A stretch of DNA of 64,000 nucleotides from Diabrotica undecimpunctata (taxonomy: Eukaryota; Arthropoda; Insecta; Coleoptera; Chrysomelidae). How positions within the stretch are numbered: position 1 is the stretch's first letter; each line of letters starts with the position of its first letter. The stretch is taken from assembly GCF_040954645.1 (NCBI RefSeq), contig NC_092808.1, forward strand, positions 20,756,232-20,820,231, in the 5' to 3' direction. Position numbers and translations under genes: made by a program. Positions 1 through 10,764 of the stretch are shown in pieces. The notes beneath the pieces are model-generated. The model worked only from the letters and a program-made list of their open reading frames with translations, made no database searches and had not been told where the DNA came from.

Positions 1-1911
1 AGACTAGATCTACAACTGATCACACAATCCTCGATCCTCATCTGCAGGCTCAAATATTGTTGTCTATTGTTTAGAAATGATGTAATCCACTGTAAAGAAT
101 TTCCTGTAATACATATCTGTTTTAGTTTTTTAAATAATATTTCATGGTTGACACAGTCAAATGCCCTATTAAGATCACAAAATATTCCAATAGAACATTC
201 GCCTGCATCAATCAAACTGGTTAAATGAGCATAAAATGCATGGACTGCCGTATTAGTAGATTTATTTTCTTGAAATCCATGTTGATTTATAGTTATGATA
301 TTATTGTTTTTTAGATAACCATTTAATCTCTTTAAATATCCATACTCAAATACCTTTGAAAATATACTGGGAATTGTTATAGGCCTATAATTGCTGACCA
401 GTTTTGGATCTCCTTTTTTAAAAATAGGAACTACTTTGCCTGTTTTTAAGAAATTAGGAAAATCCCCATTGCAAAAAGACAAATTGATGAGAAAAGTTAA
501 AGGATTGATTATAAAAGGTAAAACATTTTTCACCAAAAATGCAGGTGTCTCGTCAGAACCACTAGAGGATTTGTTTTTAAGTTTACTGCGCATGAGTTCG
601 ATCAGTTCCTGCCCAGTAAATGAGTACAACTGAAAGAAATTTTTATGATCTGTAATAAATGACTGACTATCTTTGTCTACTGTATTACATGGAATTTTCG
701 ACACCATATCAATGGGTGCATTTTTAAAAAATGTGTTAAAAGTGCATGCTACCTCTTGGGGATCTGTTATTATATTATCGTCATCATACATTAAACAAGT
801 ATTAGCATTGTTATTAACACGCTTTGAAAAATCATTGACAATTTTCCACGTGATTTTATTGGGATTATCAGACGAAGTAATGATTTTCTGGTAATAATCT
901 TTTCTTGTTTTGGTCAAAAGTTTTCTATGTTTTTTCCTTTGTTGTTGATAAAAATCTCTAAGAATTTGTAGTGCCCTTGATAAAGCGTGTAAATTTCTTA
1001 ATTCAAAACTCGACTTTCGCACTTCGCTATTAATCCATTTATTTTTAGTTGTTTTGATTTTTTTCCTTGTTGATGAAAATCTATTATTAAATTGATACAA
1101 AAAGATATTTATAAAAGCTTGAAATGTTAGATTAGTGTCTAAAATTCCATAAACATTATTCCAGTTTTCGTTAATGAGGTTAACGATAAAGTGGTTTATC
1201 GATTCCTCACCAAATTGTCTTTTTTGTATAAAGTATGACAATTCCGTTTCAAAGTCAAGTTCCACTAAAACTGTTCTGTGACCTGATACAGTGTTGTCAA
1301 GTACACATGACAAACCGGAGTTTGAGAAATTTACAAATACATTATCTAATGTTGTAACGCTGGTATCCGTGACCCTAGTTGGCCAATTAACAAGATTAAA
1401 ATTAATATTAAAATTCAGTAAAACATTGAGTAGATTATCATGGTCGTTAGTCATATTTCTGGTATCTACATTAAAATCACCACATATTACACAACGCATA
1501 TTTGGTTTATATAAATAATTTAAAATACCTTCGAGGTTATTCAAAAAAATACTTAAATCACCAGATGGTGATCTGTAACAATTTAATATAACACGAGTTA
1601 TTTTTTTTTCTTTGAAAAAAGTAATACAAAATTCAGAATGTTAATCAACACAGTATTGCTTTATCCTAGAGTTGAGTTTGTTATTAAAATTAAGACCGTT
1701 TCGAACCCAAATTCCTACGCCTCTCCTCTTATTGAGTTACCTCGCAAATAACAACTTGCTACGATAGTTCCCAATAGAATTATTTGATTCCCATAATTCC
1801 GTTAAACAGATAATATTTATGCTCTTATGAAAAGTAAGTTCTAAAATAAAATCACAAATTTTATCACTATTTATGCTTTGAATATTTAACAGCATTAAAT
1901 TTGGATTAAAA
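1..1911 (-). pseudogene. LINE ORF2 (AP endonuclease + start of reverse transcriptase)
   Basis: Conceptual minus-strand translation gives an AP-endonuclease region (about 1911-1265): LLNIQSIN, the catalytic-Glu motif ICLTELWE, ICGDFNVDT, and SGHRTVLVEL, where the usual SDH is SGH. A linker follows, then RT fingers and palm: NYRPITIPSIFSKVFEYG, INQHGFQENKSTNTAV, and SIGIFCDLNRAFDCVNHE, whose first palm aspartate is present. The frame is broken by two stops, at 1739-1737 and 1643-1641, but is otherwise open for about 600 codons, so this is a fairly young dead copy. The product would nick target DNA and prime reverse transcription there. The YADD box lies outside the window. Confidence 0.85.
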
Positions 1912-1912
1912 C

Positions 1913-2757
1913 TTACCCCTGATTTTGGGGTTGCCCCCGTAGGTATAAAAAACTATTTACATAAGCGTTGTTAGGCCATACTGCAGGATCTATTGCCTTC
2001 TTGAAGTGTTCTTGTTGTATCCGTACTTTGAAGGATGCATATAATTCAGGATGACGGGAATTTATCCCCTCACAAATGACCTCTGGAAAATGAGGCTTTA
2101 GATGCTGTACAATAGAAGCAGCTGTTGCAGTTGGTTCTATTCTGTATACGTAGAGATCTACGAATTTAGGAGCACCTTTTATCGTGGTATTTGTACTTGT
2201 GCCTACAATAGCTTGTCTCTGCCTTCTGCTTCTATGACGAACTTCTTCCCATCTGCCGTTGTCTGAAGAGCTGCCTTCTCCCTGGGAAACGATTTACGTC
2301 TTAATTTTTTCTTGTTCCATAATTATTTTTCTTATTGGACGGTTGAGGAATCGATGTAGAGACGGTAGTTGACTTACATTTTCCTTCTTTTTTTTTCTGT
2401 AAAGTTTCATGATTGTTTTCAATTCCACGATTATCTTGTTTCTCCGTAGCTTTGGAGACATTAGTATTATGAGGTTTAACTGTTTTGTCTGAAGATTTGG
2501 CAACGTTCGAACTAAAAGGTGCATGTGAAGAATTTTAGATCACATGTTAGCTTATTGATTTCTAACCTCAACTCGAGAATATCACTGTTGATCACACCAT
2601 TTTCAGCGGACTTATCAGTCTCCCTTTATTCCACCAGTTGTTTGATACTTTTACTCACTTTTAACGAGTGTGACACCTTTTTAGATATTAAAATTTCTAT
2701 TAAATCGGACTTTTTTAGACGATCTAGTTCCTTATAAACACTCTCATCAAACGCCAT
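1913..2757 (-). pseudogene. LINE ORF1 (nucleic-acid-binding protein), decayed
   Basis: A frame starting with ATG at 2757-2755 reads MAFDESVYKELDRLKKSD and reaches a stop at 2628-2626. Its C-terminal part is readable in another frame, from about 2290 to the stop at 1915-1913. That part includes KFVDLYVYRIEPT and, near the end, FKVRIQQEHFKKAIDPAVWP. This resembles the C-terminal domain common in ORF1 proteins of arthropod LINEs, a basic fold ending in a Trp-Pro motif. ORF2 begins almost immediately after it. At least one frameshift and one stop break the frame. The function in nucleic-acid binding is inferred from position and family. Confidence 0.6.
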
Positions 2758-2989
2758 GTTTGCATCCAAGTTATAAGGTATCCTTGAGTGAAGCAGTTAG
2801 TTGTGACCTATTCGGAGTATTCGAGTGATGATTTTGTTCCTCCTGGTCATTGTAGGTATCTTAGGTAAGTAGACAGTAGGTTGGATCATATGCAGTTTTG
2901 TGTTTTGTCGATTTCAGTGGATTTGTCAGGCTTTCAAAGTTTTTTGTTTTATAGTTGCTGTCAGATCGTGATGAAGTTGATTTTTTTTA

Positions 2990-5760
2990 GGCGTAAGTCA
3001 AAACAATTTACTTATCTTGCTGCGATATCTGCGGATGTATTTCCACTGATCCTCACATGCGATGGAGTCCAAAGAATTGTTATTAATGTTCCTCTTGTGT
3101 GATGTTAATGACATATATTTTTTGGACTATCGGATTTAACGAGTATATGTTGGTAATGGACTGAATTAAAGAAAGGGAATCCGTGCATATTGCTATAATT
3201 TGCTTTATGTAGAGTCCTTCCAAGAAGTTTAAGGATTCCATTTAATACTACAGTATGGATAATACAAGTTCCTGAGAGTCGAAGTACAGCTAAGGTTATG
3301 TGTTCAGTAGAGACTGCACAACCAGTATTCTCTTTGTGTGTCACAAAAAATGTGGTTATATTGTTTGTTATTTATTGTTTCTTAAACTAATTGTCTAAAG
3401 AAGACCACTAGACGTTTCTTTTTTTTTATATCGAGTTAAGCTAGTATTGAAAGTAGGTAGCTTTTTGCTCCATGGAGGTACTACATTGGAGGTACTGATG
3501 AGGGTGGTTATTGTCAGGTCTATATCTGCTAACAAAATTTTTACTAATTGTGAAAAAGTTTATACAGATCGGTCTCTATTTTCAGGAACATGGTGGATAA
3601 TATTGATTAGTTCGAAACTCTGGTAAAATAAGAAGGGACTAGAAGCTGATGTAGAATGAAAAGGGGAGATTTGAAAGATTCAATGCATATGTTTTCGGCG
3701 GGGCTAGGTCTAAATGCACCTAGACATTTATGTAAGGAGGTTGTTTATATTGAATTTAAAGTTTTTAGATAAATATTGAAGGCGGTCATGTCGAGTATGC
3801 TTCCATAATGTAATCTGCAGCGAACAAGAGCTCTACAGATTCTCAATAAGATTTTTTCTTCAGTTCCCGATTGTTGGTGAGCTACAGTTTTTAAAACGTT
3901 TATTCTATTTGAATAGTTGGAATTTCGTTTAGATAAATAATCAGAGAATGGCAACTGTATTTAGATAATTCTAGATTTGGAGGGTGAAATTTTACTAATT
4001 TCTGTTGACCACTTTTAAATTCTATATAATACGTTCTGCAGTAAAGAACATGTAGTTTTTGTTACTTTTCCTTGACAAAATTTGATAAGGTGGTCCGCAT
4101 ATACCACATATTTTGCTGGGGTAGAAACGAAGGAACCCATGTCATTTATATTGTGAAGAAACAAGGTAAGCCTCAGAACTGAGCCTTGCGGTACACCGTT
4201 TTGAAGAGAGAATGATGCAGATGTATACAGGATAAAATATTTCCTCAAAGATTAAATTCTTGTTAGTTTTTTAATGATGGAAGCTTAAGATACAGTATCA
4301 AAAGCACTTTGTATATCCAAGGCTACAGCGACAACATTGCTCTTATTTGATATGGCTTAAGAAATTTCTGATTGAATTTCTTCTCTAATAATTTAAAAAA
4401 TGTACATGTTCACGAGATTGGTCCTAAAGAGTTTAAAGAGTTTGATAAGCTGTTAGTTTTTTAAAAGGTGTAATGATTGTAGCCAGAGAGTAAGAAAATC
4501 TTGGATTACACCATATCATATAGTAAAGTTCGAGGAGTTTGGATAGCGCTGCTTGGTGAAGATTTTTAAGAATAATTGACGAAATGTTATCAGTACATGC
4601 TGCTAAATCTTGTACAGAAGAGATGGGAGATTTTTTTTGATAAAAGGGGGATTAATGAAATTCGCCTGATCTAAAGCAAGATTTATACTATTGGTAAGGT
4701 ACGGAATGGAAAAATTGGCTTTGGTTCTGTCATAGAAGTATTGTACGTAGAAGAAGGTATGAAGTTGTATTTACACACTTTATCTGCCTTATTTTTGCCC
4801 ATACTAGGGCAGGAAGGGAATCTGCAGTAATAAATCTCACAATGTTTGCCCACGATGATTTTTTGCTTTTTTTTATTTTTTTTTTTAAATTCGCATTCCT
4901 TTTTTTTTAAGTATATGAGACCTTTAATTCTGCGGTTTTTCCGGTACTTTTTTTCATTCTTTAGTAACTATTTAACAGGACTTATTCTACCAAGGAACGG
5001 TTTTCTTTGAGGAATTTATGACATATTTACCTAAGCATTTGATAATTTGATCCATTAAATTAATAAGCGTTTCACTAAAGGAATCCCAGTTTTTTTGAAA
5101 AATTTTCCATTTTTCGTGAACATAGTTTGTTTAGGTAAAATATTGGAAATAAGAATCGGAAAGTGAATACTACCATATAAATTTTAAAGAGTGTTCCATT
5201 GGTGAGGAAGAATAATTTTGAGATTACAAAAATTCAAGTCTATGGAGGAAAATGTTCCGAATTGTATATGAAAATTTGTTGAGTTTCCAAAGTTTAAAAC
5301 CTTAATATTGGTATTGTTTATTACCTGCTCGATCATTTTTACTCGGCCAAATGTTTGTTCAGATTCCTATAGTGTATTTTGGGTATTGAAATCGCAAACT
5401 TAGATAAAAGCAATGAGAAGTTGTTAAATAAGATCAAATAGATCGAAGCTCTGTAGGTTAAAATAAGGAGGAGTGTATACATACAAATATCTATTTTATT
5501 GGGACAACAGGCAGATATTGCTATTACCTAAAATTAGTATTTAAAAAAAACTCTTCGTGATATTTATCTGTGGATATAAAGATAGAAGTTTCGCCACTTG
5601 CACGTAAATAAGTTATTCTAATGTAGTTGTAACTAACAAATTTTTTTAAGGAATGATTAGGGAGCTATGATTAAAGTAGTTTTCTGTAAGCAAAGGAAAT
5701 CAGGACAGTGATCAGATATAAGAGATTGCAGATAATCTAGGCGAGGATAAAAATTATCGA
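2990..5760 (-). pseudogene. I-clade ORF2: endonuclease, reverse transcriptase, RNase H
   Basis: Readable motifs in order. Endonuclease: YLQSLISDHCPDFLCLQ at about 5730, where E is replaced by K after LCLQ; LRASGETSIFIST near 5600; CDFNTQNT near 5390; SIHFPI in the SDH position near 5160. RT: VALDIQSAFDTVS near 4300, then GVPQGSVL and VVYADH (the second D of YADD is H) at 4200-4080. RT C-terminus: RICRALVRCRLHYGSI near 3800. RNase H: TGCAVS and SDSPKNI at 3330-3110, then WTPSHVRISGN near 3040. The YADH change and the many stops make it inactive. Confidence 0.75.
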
Positions 5761-5789
5761 AGGTCTATTGAATTAACATGAAGATGAAG

Positions 5790-6235
5790 TGATAGATTAT
5801 GTTAGTATGAATAGAATCAAGCAAACTGAAAAAGTCAGTTAAAAACCAAATTTTGATAGCATTCTCTACAAGATCGTGTAGAATACAAGGGCAAATATTT
5901 GAGATTATTATTCTTTTAGAAGAAGAAATTAATCAGCGTACATTTATAATGGACTTTCCAATTGTCATCGATTGATGCATTTTTAAAGATTATCAGCAAG
6001 ATCTCAATTTGTTAGGTATATACACAGCTGATTATTAGATATTCTGTATGCAAAAGAGATATATTTACGACCAATAGCGTTCCCAACTGTCTTCATATAG
6101 TCGAATAGCTTAAGATTTTCAGCATTATGCATCACAACAGCTTGGATCTTGTTTGGAAAAGATGACTTAGGAGTCGATTTTACTACAGAAACATATGATG
6201 GAGTTTGACTTGAATTATTATTAAGTGTATTTTAA
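5790..6235 (-). pseudogene. I-clade ORF1 remnant joined to ORF2 by a deletion
   Basis: Minus-strand translation gives TPSYVSVVKSTPKSSFPNK, then IQAVVMHNAENLKLFDYMKT, then ISFAYRISNNQLCIYLTN, and a little further on SSKRIIISNICP. This is the N-terminal portion of ORF1 proteins I associate with arthropod I-type LINEs. Within about 60 codons the sequence passes directly into the ORF2 endonuclease start (FYPRLDYLQSLI). The C-terminal half of ORF1, which normally carries zinc knuckles, is therefore missing, most simply through an internal deletion. Confidence 0.55.
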
Positions 6236-6249
6236 GACATCAAGTAGTA

Positions 6250-6968
6250 ATTAAGAATAATTGCAGATATATTCGATGTATTGTCGCCCTTGTAGTGAAA
6301 AGCAGACAAAAAATGTTACCACTAATAATATTTGGTTTTAACTGTGATGAAACATCCATTGTAGATGTTGGTGGATAAATAAGTATTAAACCATTGTTTT
6401 CAATTGATATTGAAGAGCTTATGACAGGGCAGGTGATCATTTTTACAATGAAAATTTAAACCAGCAAAAATGTGTGCTCTGGATCTTGTTTCTCTCTTGT
6501 ATACACGCCGTAGCCCAAGCGCTTGTATACAAATCGGCTCAAAATAATTATCAGAAAACGATGGAACAAACTTTAAACTTGAATTTAGGTCCTTGGTGAG
6601 TTCGAAAATAATGCCTAACATGTGTTTTTAAGCCTGTAATTTTGCGTTTTTCTCACAAAACTTTTCACCTGGGCTTCACCTTGAACCTTTTTTTGGTGTA
6701 TCGCATGAAAGTTGTTATGCAAAAAAATCTCATGGGAATATTTTTCCGAACAAACCTGAGCTTTTCGTCTTGTCTATAATAACAATAAATATTACTATAT
6801 TGTTTCGATAGTATTACGGTTTAAAGGTAACAGAGCGAAGCACAAAAAGATGTTTACTCGTGTAAGTACACACTCGGACTCCAATTAGGTATTTTATTAT
6901 TTCCTATAAAAGTTGTCATATAAGTAATGGAATATTGTTCTGAAGCTATTTTCTTGTGACATTTTAAA
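6250..6968. other. No recognisable gene
   Basis: An AT-rich stretch with frequent stops. A minus-strand frame at 6621-6400 ends in a Cys/His-containing stretch (FHCKNDHLPCHK) that faintly recalls a LINE ORF1 zinc knuckle, but the spacing is wrong and I do not call it. Nothing else is recognised. Confidence 0.5.
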
Positions 6969-6969
6969 G

Positions 6970-7177
6970 TAATTACTATTTAAATGGTAATAAACCACAA
7001 TTAAAGGTTAAAGTACGTTTATTGACGTTTCAATTTCCACTTCGGAAATCGTTCTCAAAATACAAACATTATTAACAATGTTTGTATTTTGAGAACGATT
7101 TCCGAAGTGGAAATTGAAACGTCAATAAACGTACTTCATCCTTTTTTTGTGGCTTATTCCCATTTAAATAGTAATTA
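6970..7177. repeat. Near-perfect ~100-bp-arm palindrome
   Basis: The core arms 7013-7070 and 7077-7134 are exact reverse complements over 58 bp, separated by the 6-bp spacer attaac. The symmetry continues outward with a few mismatches: aattactatttaaatgg on the left matches ccatttaaatagtaatt on the right. Each arm carries cgatttccgaagtggaaatt followed by gaaacgtcaa. That pair looks like a hammerhead stem II, GAAA and palindromic ACGU stem III, but the preceding core is UUGAGAA rather than CUGANGA. Diverged single copies of the same unit occur elsewhere in the window. Confidence 0.9.
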
Positions 7178-7481
7178 AGTAATGGAATAGTTAATAAAAC
7201 AGGCCATTCACGTTCCGATTTTTAGTCCGACTAGGGGTGCAACTTCCACAGTTGGATATGAAATCGGACCGTGAGTGGGCTGGTTGGATTAGTTGGACAA
7301 CTAGTGGTACGAGTCGGAACATCCAGAAGGACGACTTGAAGGTCCGACTTTCGACTAGCGACGAAGTGGGAGCGTGAATGGTGAAGTTGAAAGTCGGATC
7401 ACAGGTCGGATCGAAAGTTTCTTCAGTCAGTTGACCTTCGGCACCTTTTACGTATGAGATTTCTATGAATTACTTTACCCA

Positions 7482-7970
7482 AAGATCCCTAGTTCGCAAA
7501 TATTTAATAGAAAATAAACTTTAAATTGCACGAAAATTACCCCTATTAAAATTCACGATTCTTCATCATCATCTACTTTTTCTTAGGGCAAATCATTTTC
7601 CTTTCTGTAGATCTATTTTCTACACTCCCATACAGATACAATTTCCAATACTTCGGATTGGCTACAGAAGAATTATCAACAAACAACGAAAATTTAACTT
7701 CGGAATATTTTGATAACGATTTCCGAAGTGGAAGTCTAAACGTCAAATACATTTAATTTATAACTAATATTGTGGCATATTCCCAATTAAAATAGTCATT
7801 TTACTACAAGATCACTTTGTAACTGATATTTCCTCCATGTATACAATTTGCTTACAACATCAGCTTCAAACAAAATCTCATTTGGTGCTGTCTTTCCGAC
7901 ATCGCTGAGCAAAGATCCCTAGTTCGCAAATAAATAATAGATAATAACTTTCAATTGCACGAAAAATTAT
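7482..7970 (+). repeat. Direct repeat of ~60 bp inside the Harbinger remnant
   Basis: The sequence caaagatccctagttcgcaa plus a following AT-rich tail ending ttgcacgaaaa occurs at about 7482-7541 and again at 7911-7970, with a few substitutions. The 370 bp between the copies include a diverged copy of the 7.0-kb palindrome unit. This suggests a local duplication or an insertion with a long flanking repeat. Confidence 0.75.
7709..7799 (+). repeat. Diverged copy of the 7.0-kb palindrome unit
   Basis: It contains aacgatttccgaagtggaag followed by taaacgtcaa and, 45 bp on, gtggcatattcccaattaaa. It matches the right arm at 7094-7176 in order and spacing. A still more diverged version may lie at 31640-31695. 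Confidence 0.7.
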
Positions 7971-8303
7971 TATAGCCCTACAAGTTTCTGTTATCACCTT
8001 TCCCAATAGTTGTGGAGATATTTTAAAACTGAACTTCAGATCCTCAAATGACCTTCCAGTGGCCAGAAAGCGTAAAGTTGCTACAAGGCGTTGTTCAGTA
8101 CTGACACATTCACGCATGACGGTATCTTTTTTGGAAATGAGTACACCATCTTTTTCCAGCAACAGCGAAAAAGTGAAGTTGTCCATTCTGAGGTAGTTTT
8201 TGTAATCATACTTATCAATGACATTGAGCAACTTCGTGTCACAATAGTTCACACGATAAACAAATAATTTCTTCATCCAACATTTTTTCTTCTTTTTTTT
8301 CAA
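7960..8303 (-). pseudogene. PIF/Harbinger transposase, N-terminal fragment (HARBI1-like)
   Basis: The minus-strand frame contains YDYKNYLRMDNFTFSLLLEK, then MRECVSTEQRLVATLRFL, ATGRSFEDLKFSFKISPQ and LLGKVITETCRAII. This is the N-terminal helical region of Harbinger nucleases, where RxxxxxLRFLATGxSFxxL is typical. After CRAII the family resemblance stops, although the frame stays open to 7878. The downstream DDE nuclease domain is therefore absent. The poly-Lys start (MKKKKKK) is probably not the native N terminus. Confidence 0.8.
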
Positions 8304-8519
8304 ATGATAAGGATAACAATCACAATGCTGCCATTATTCTTCTCCTAATTAAATTTTGCGTAGTGTTTACTCGATACATTTTTTGGTTAAGCGATGTACA
8401 CCGTCGTGGAAACAAACTAGAACTGAAGTTGGATAGAAAGTCGGAGCGTAAGTGGAGACGAATATCTAACTAGTAGTCCTACTAAGTGGGACCGCAAGTC
8501 GAAACGTGAATACCCAGCT

Positions 8520-9590
8520 TTAATCAATTTATTGATACAAAAAAATTATAAAAAATTAGTTGGCGATTGTTGATTTTGAAATTTGTAATAAAAAAATTCA
8601 AAAGAAAACACGGGTGAAATGTACAATAAAAATCAATGTATATTTCCACAAAATGAATTTTACAGTTTTACTTAAATCTTAATAACATTAAAGTCATAAA
8701 TAACCAGTGTTTTAAATCTAGAAGAGGATTTTACGAAATCTGAATAGTCTCATTCTGACCATTTCACAATATTTTTAGGTAAAATTATACCGCGAAGTCA
8801 TTAACATTTGTTATTAGTTTTTGGCAACATTCCTCATAACTCAAAACCATTTTTGTGTTGTTTTTTGTGGCATCCGATGAGTGGCAAATGGACATTATTC
8901 CTCTATCGTTCCGACTATATATCTACCATCATGGTCGCGCGTTACACAACGTATTACGATTTATTAGATGTGCCATAAATTTATGTTAGTCGGTCTGACA
9001 AATGAGAGACTAATGGGTGTTACATACTGGCGGACTCATTATATTAAGACATTGATATGGGAGTGCAAATTGTGGAGTTCATTATCAGCGGGATAACAAA
9101 GGCAACGCTAATTTATTAAGGAACTAATATTACTTAGTAATTGCGTTTAAATACTGTTTATATATGATTTGAACAAATTCACTAATCGCCATACACTGGT
9201 CACCCAATAATATTCAACATTAAAAATATAATTTATAAAAATATTTCTTTATAAGTCTTTTCCATCATATCAAAGAGGGAAGGATGCGTAATGGCAATAC
9301 CAAAACTAGAATACCAGAAAATTAATAACAAAGATAATAAGAGAAAAAACATTATGGCTTAAAAGCATCGAAAACATACCGTGCTGTTACTATTTGACTT
9401 TATTTTGCTTGTTTGAGTAAAAAAGTGAGGTAGTGTTTGCTCTTTTATACAAAATGAGTATTTATTTAGCGTAGGGCTCAATACAGTAATAATTGTAAAA
9501 AACGTAAGTACATAATTCAAAAATACAAACATAATATTATATAAAAACTAACATAGACAATATACAGATAAAATACAAGATAATACAAAC
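8520..9590. other. No recognisable gene
   Basis: No ORF of note and no TE protein motif on either strand. A somewhat GC-richer patch at 8880-9080 has no identifiable function. The stretch 9480-9590 is probably 3' untranslated sequence of the minus-strand LINE that follows. Confidence 0.4.
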
Positions 9591-10557
9591 AGATAAAATG
9601 TTGAAAAAGTCTTTTGGGTCCCCTCGATATGCCCTCAATTCACTATCCTCACTCACTCAATGTCTCCACTATGTGTTGGATGGTTTGATCTGGAGCTCCA
9701 CAGTCGCAGCTGGAGGTAGGCTGTTCTCCCCATTTATGTAGGTTGTGTGCGCATACTGCATGTCCCGTTTTAATTCGGTGTAGGCTCTTCCATATGTTTC
9801 GTGGCTGGTCGAAGCCATCAGGCTTTTGGACTGGGTCAATAAGGTTGGATACTTCAGGTGGGGCTTCATCAGTCCACAGCGTGCGCCATCTGGAGGTAAC
9901 ATTGAAATCATCTGCTGTTAGCTGTTGGGCTGTTCTTATGGGTGGTTTTCTGGATGGGAGTCGGTTTGCTGCTAAACTCGGGATGTCTTCATGGATTGGT
10001 AGTTGCAAGTTGCTATTTACTTTCGAATACTCCGTTATCAAGGCCTTTTGTCTTCGTAGAATAAGCGGAGGAATATGGCTGAGGATAGGAAGATAATATA
10101 GTGGAGTAGTCTTGATGCAGCCGCTAATCATTCTCATTGCTATATTAAGCTACGTATCAACTATTTTCACATGATGACTATTTAGCCAGACTGATGCACA
10201 GTACTCTGCCACAGAATAAACCAAACTTAGCACAGATGTTCGTAGTGTGCCCGCAGATGCGCCCCAGTTGGTACCACAAAGATTCTGGATAAGGTTATTT
10301 CTACTACTTATTGTTTGTGCAGTTATTTGTAGATGTTTTTTAAACGAGAGAGTCCTGTCCAAGGTAACCCCCAGATATTTTGGGTAGGGTTGGTAGGGTA
10401 GTGCTACATTTCTCATTTTGACCTCTAATTTTTGGTTTGCCTGTTTGTTATTGAGGTGAAAACAGCTTACCTCAGTTTTGTTTTGTTTACAAAATGAGTG
10501 CAAATTGTATAATTGTAAAATTGTACCAGCACTGATGACCCATAAAATATACAGCAA
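9590..10557 (-). pseudogene. 5'-truncated Jockey-type LINE: RT C-terminus and tail domain
   Basis: One frame runs from 10557 to 9649, interrupted by a single stop at 10152-10150. It starts after the RT palm with NKTEVSCFHLNNKQANQKLE and YPKYLGVTLDRTLSFKKHL. It continues through the thumb (YSVAEYCASVWLNS) and the C-terminal region MRMISGCIKTTPLYYLPIL. It finishes with the Cys/His tail CAHNLHKWGEQP, CDCGAPDQTIQHIVE. These are typical of the abundant arthropod Jockey-like LINEs. The palm (YADD) and endonuclease are absent. A few more residues (RAYRGDPKDFFNI) follow in another frame down to about 9590. Confidence 0.85.
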
Positions 10558-10569
10558 GTCATTTACAAA

Positions 10570-10680
10570 CTAGAGAATTATTTGAACACTACTGGCCTAA
10601 AATGTTCTCCCTCTAAAACGAAAGCAATCATCTTCACTAAAACTCCAAAGAAGCACATTATACCACCGAAACTTTACTAA
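10570..10680 (+). pseudogene. Short LINE RT fragment (thumb region)
   Basis: The plus-strand frame reads LENYLNTTGLKCSPSKTKAI followed by IFTKTPKKHIIPPKLY and a stop. The GLKxSxxKTKxxxF pattern is the strand after the YADD box of I/Jockey-type reverse transcriptases. It lies back to back with the minus-strand LINE ending at 10557. Confidence 0.55.
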
Positions 10681-10764
10681 AGAATACACCGAATAAATAC
10701 TTCGTTAATGTGAGTAAAAAAATATAACATCATCTATTTTATCACAACAAGATCCTATTGCCTA

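Larger units (their letters stand above)
1..2757 (-). mobile_element. CR1/Jockey-group non-LTR retrotransposon, cut by window edge
   Basis: Two consecutive degenerate reading frames run right to left: an ORF1 starting near 2757, then an endonuclease-reverse transcriptase ORF2 from about 1911 that continues beyond base 1. The ORF1-EN-RT order and the RT motifs are those of CR1/Jockey-type LINEs. Only the fingers and the start of the palm are inside the window. The exact clade and the 5' end of the element are not resolved; it abuts the 3' region of the next LINE (2880-6245). Confidence 0.8.
2880..6245 (-). mobile_element. I-clade non-LTR retrotransposon with RNase H, heavily decayed
   Basis: From high to low coordinates: an ORF1 remnant (6235-5790), an endonuclease (5760-5150), a reverse transcriptase (about 4600-3745), a linker with the PPWSKKLPTF motif (about 3470) and an RNase H (3344-3000). 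An RNase H downstream of the RT places it in the I group rather than with Jockey, CR1 or RTE. Many stops and frameshifts throughout. The 3' end, near 2880, is approximate. Confidence 0.75.
7202..8515 (-). mobile_element. PIF/Harbinger deletion derivative
   Basis: The termini resemble each other in inverted orientation: left ggccattcacgttccga (7202-7218) against the reverse complement of 8499-8515, gggtattcacgtttcga (13 of 17 match). Subterminal regions on both sides are rich in short motifs such as agtcgga and tccgact. A Harbinger-type transposase fragment lies between them on the minus strand. I could not confirm a 3-bp target duplication. The DDE catalytic half of the transposase is missing, so this is a non-autonomous remnant. 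Confidence 0.6.

Noticed and set aside
3546..3590. Plus-strand VYTDRSLFSG resembling an RNase H start (YTDGS)
   Set aside because: It is antisense to the minus-strand I-clade LINE, whose genuine RNase H is at 3344-3000. No plus-strand RNase H motifs follow.
6400..6621. Cys/His-containing minus frame, possible zinc knuckle of a LINE ORF1
   Set aside because: The spacing does not fit CX2CX4HX4C, and it lies upstream of an ORF1 N-terminal segment, where a knuckle would not be expected.
9743..10096. 117-codon plus-strand frame
   Set aside because: It is the exact antisense of the well-supported Jockey-type C-terminal domain on the minus strand.
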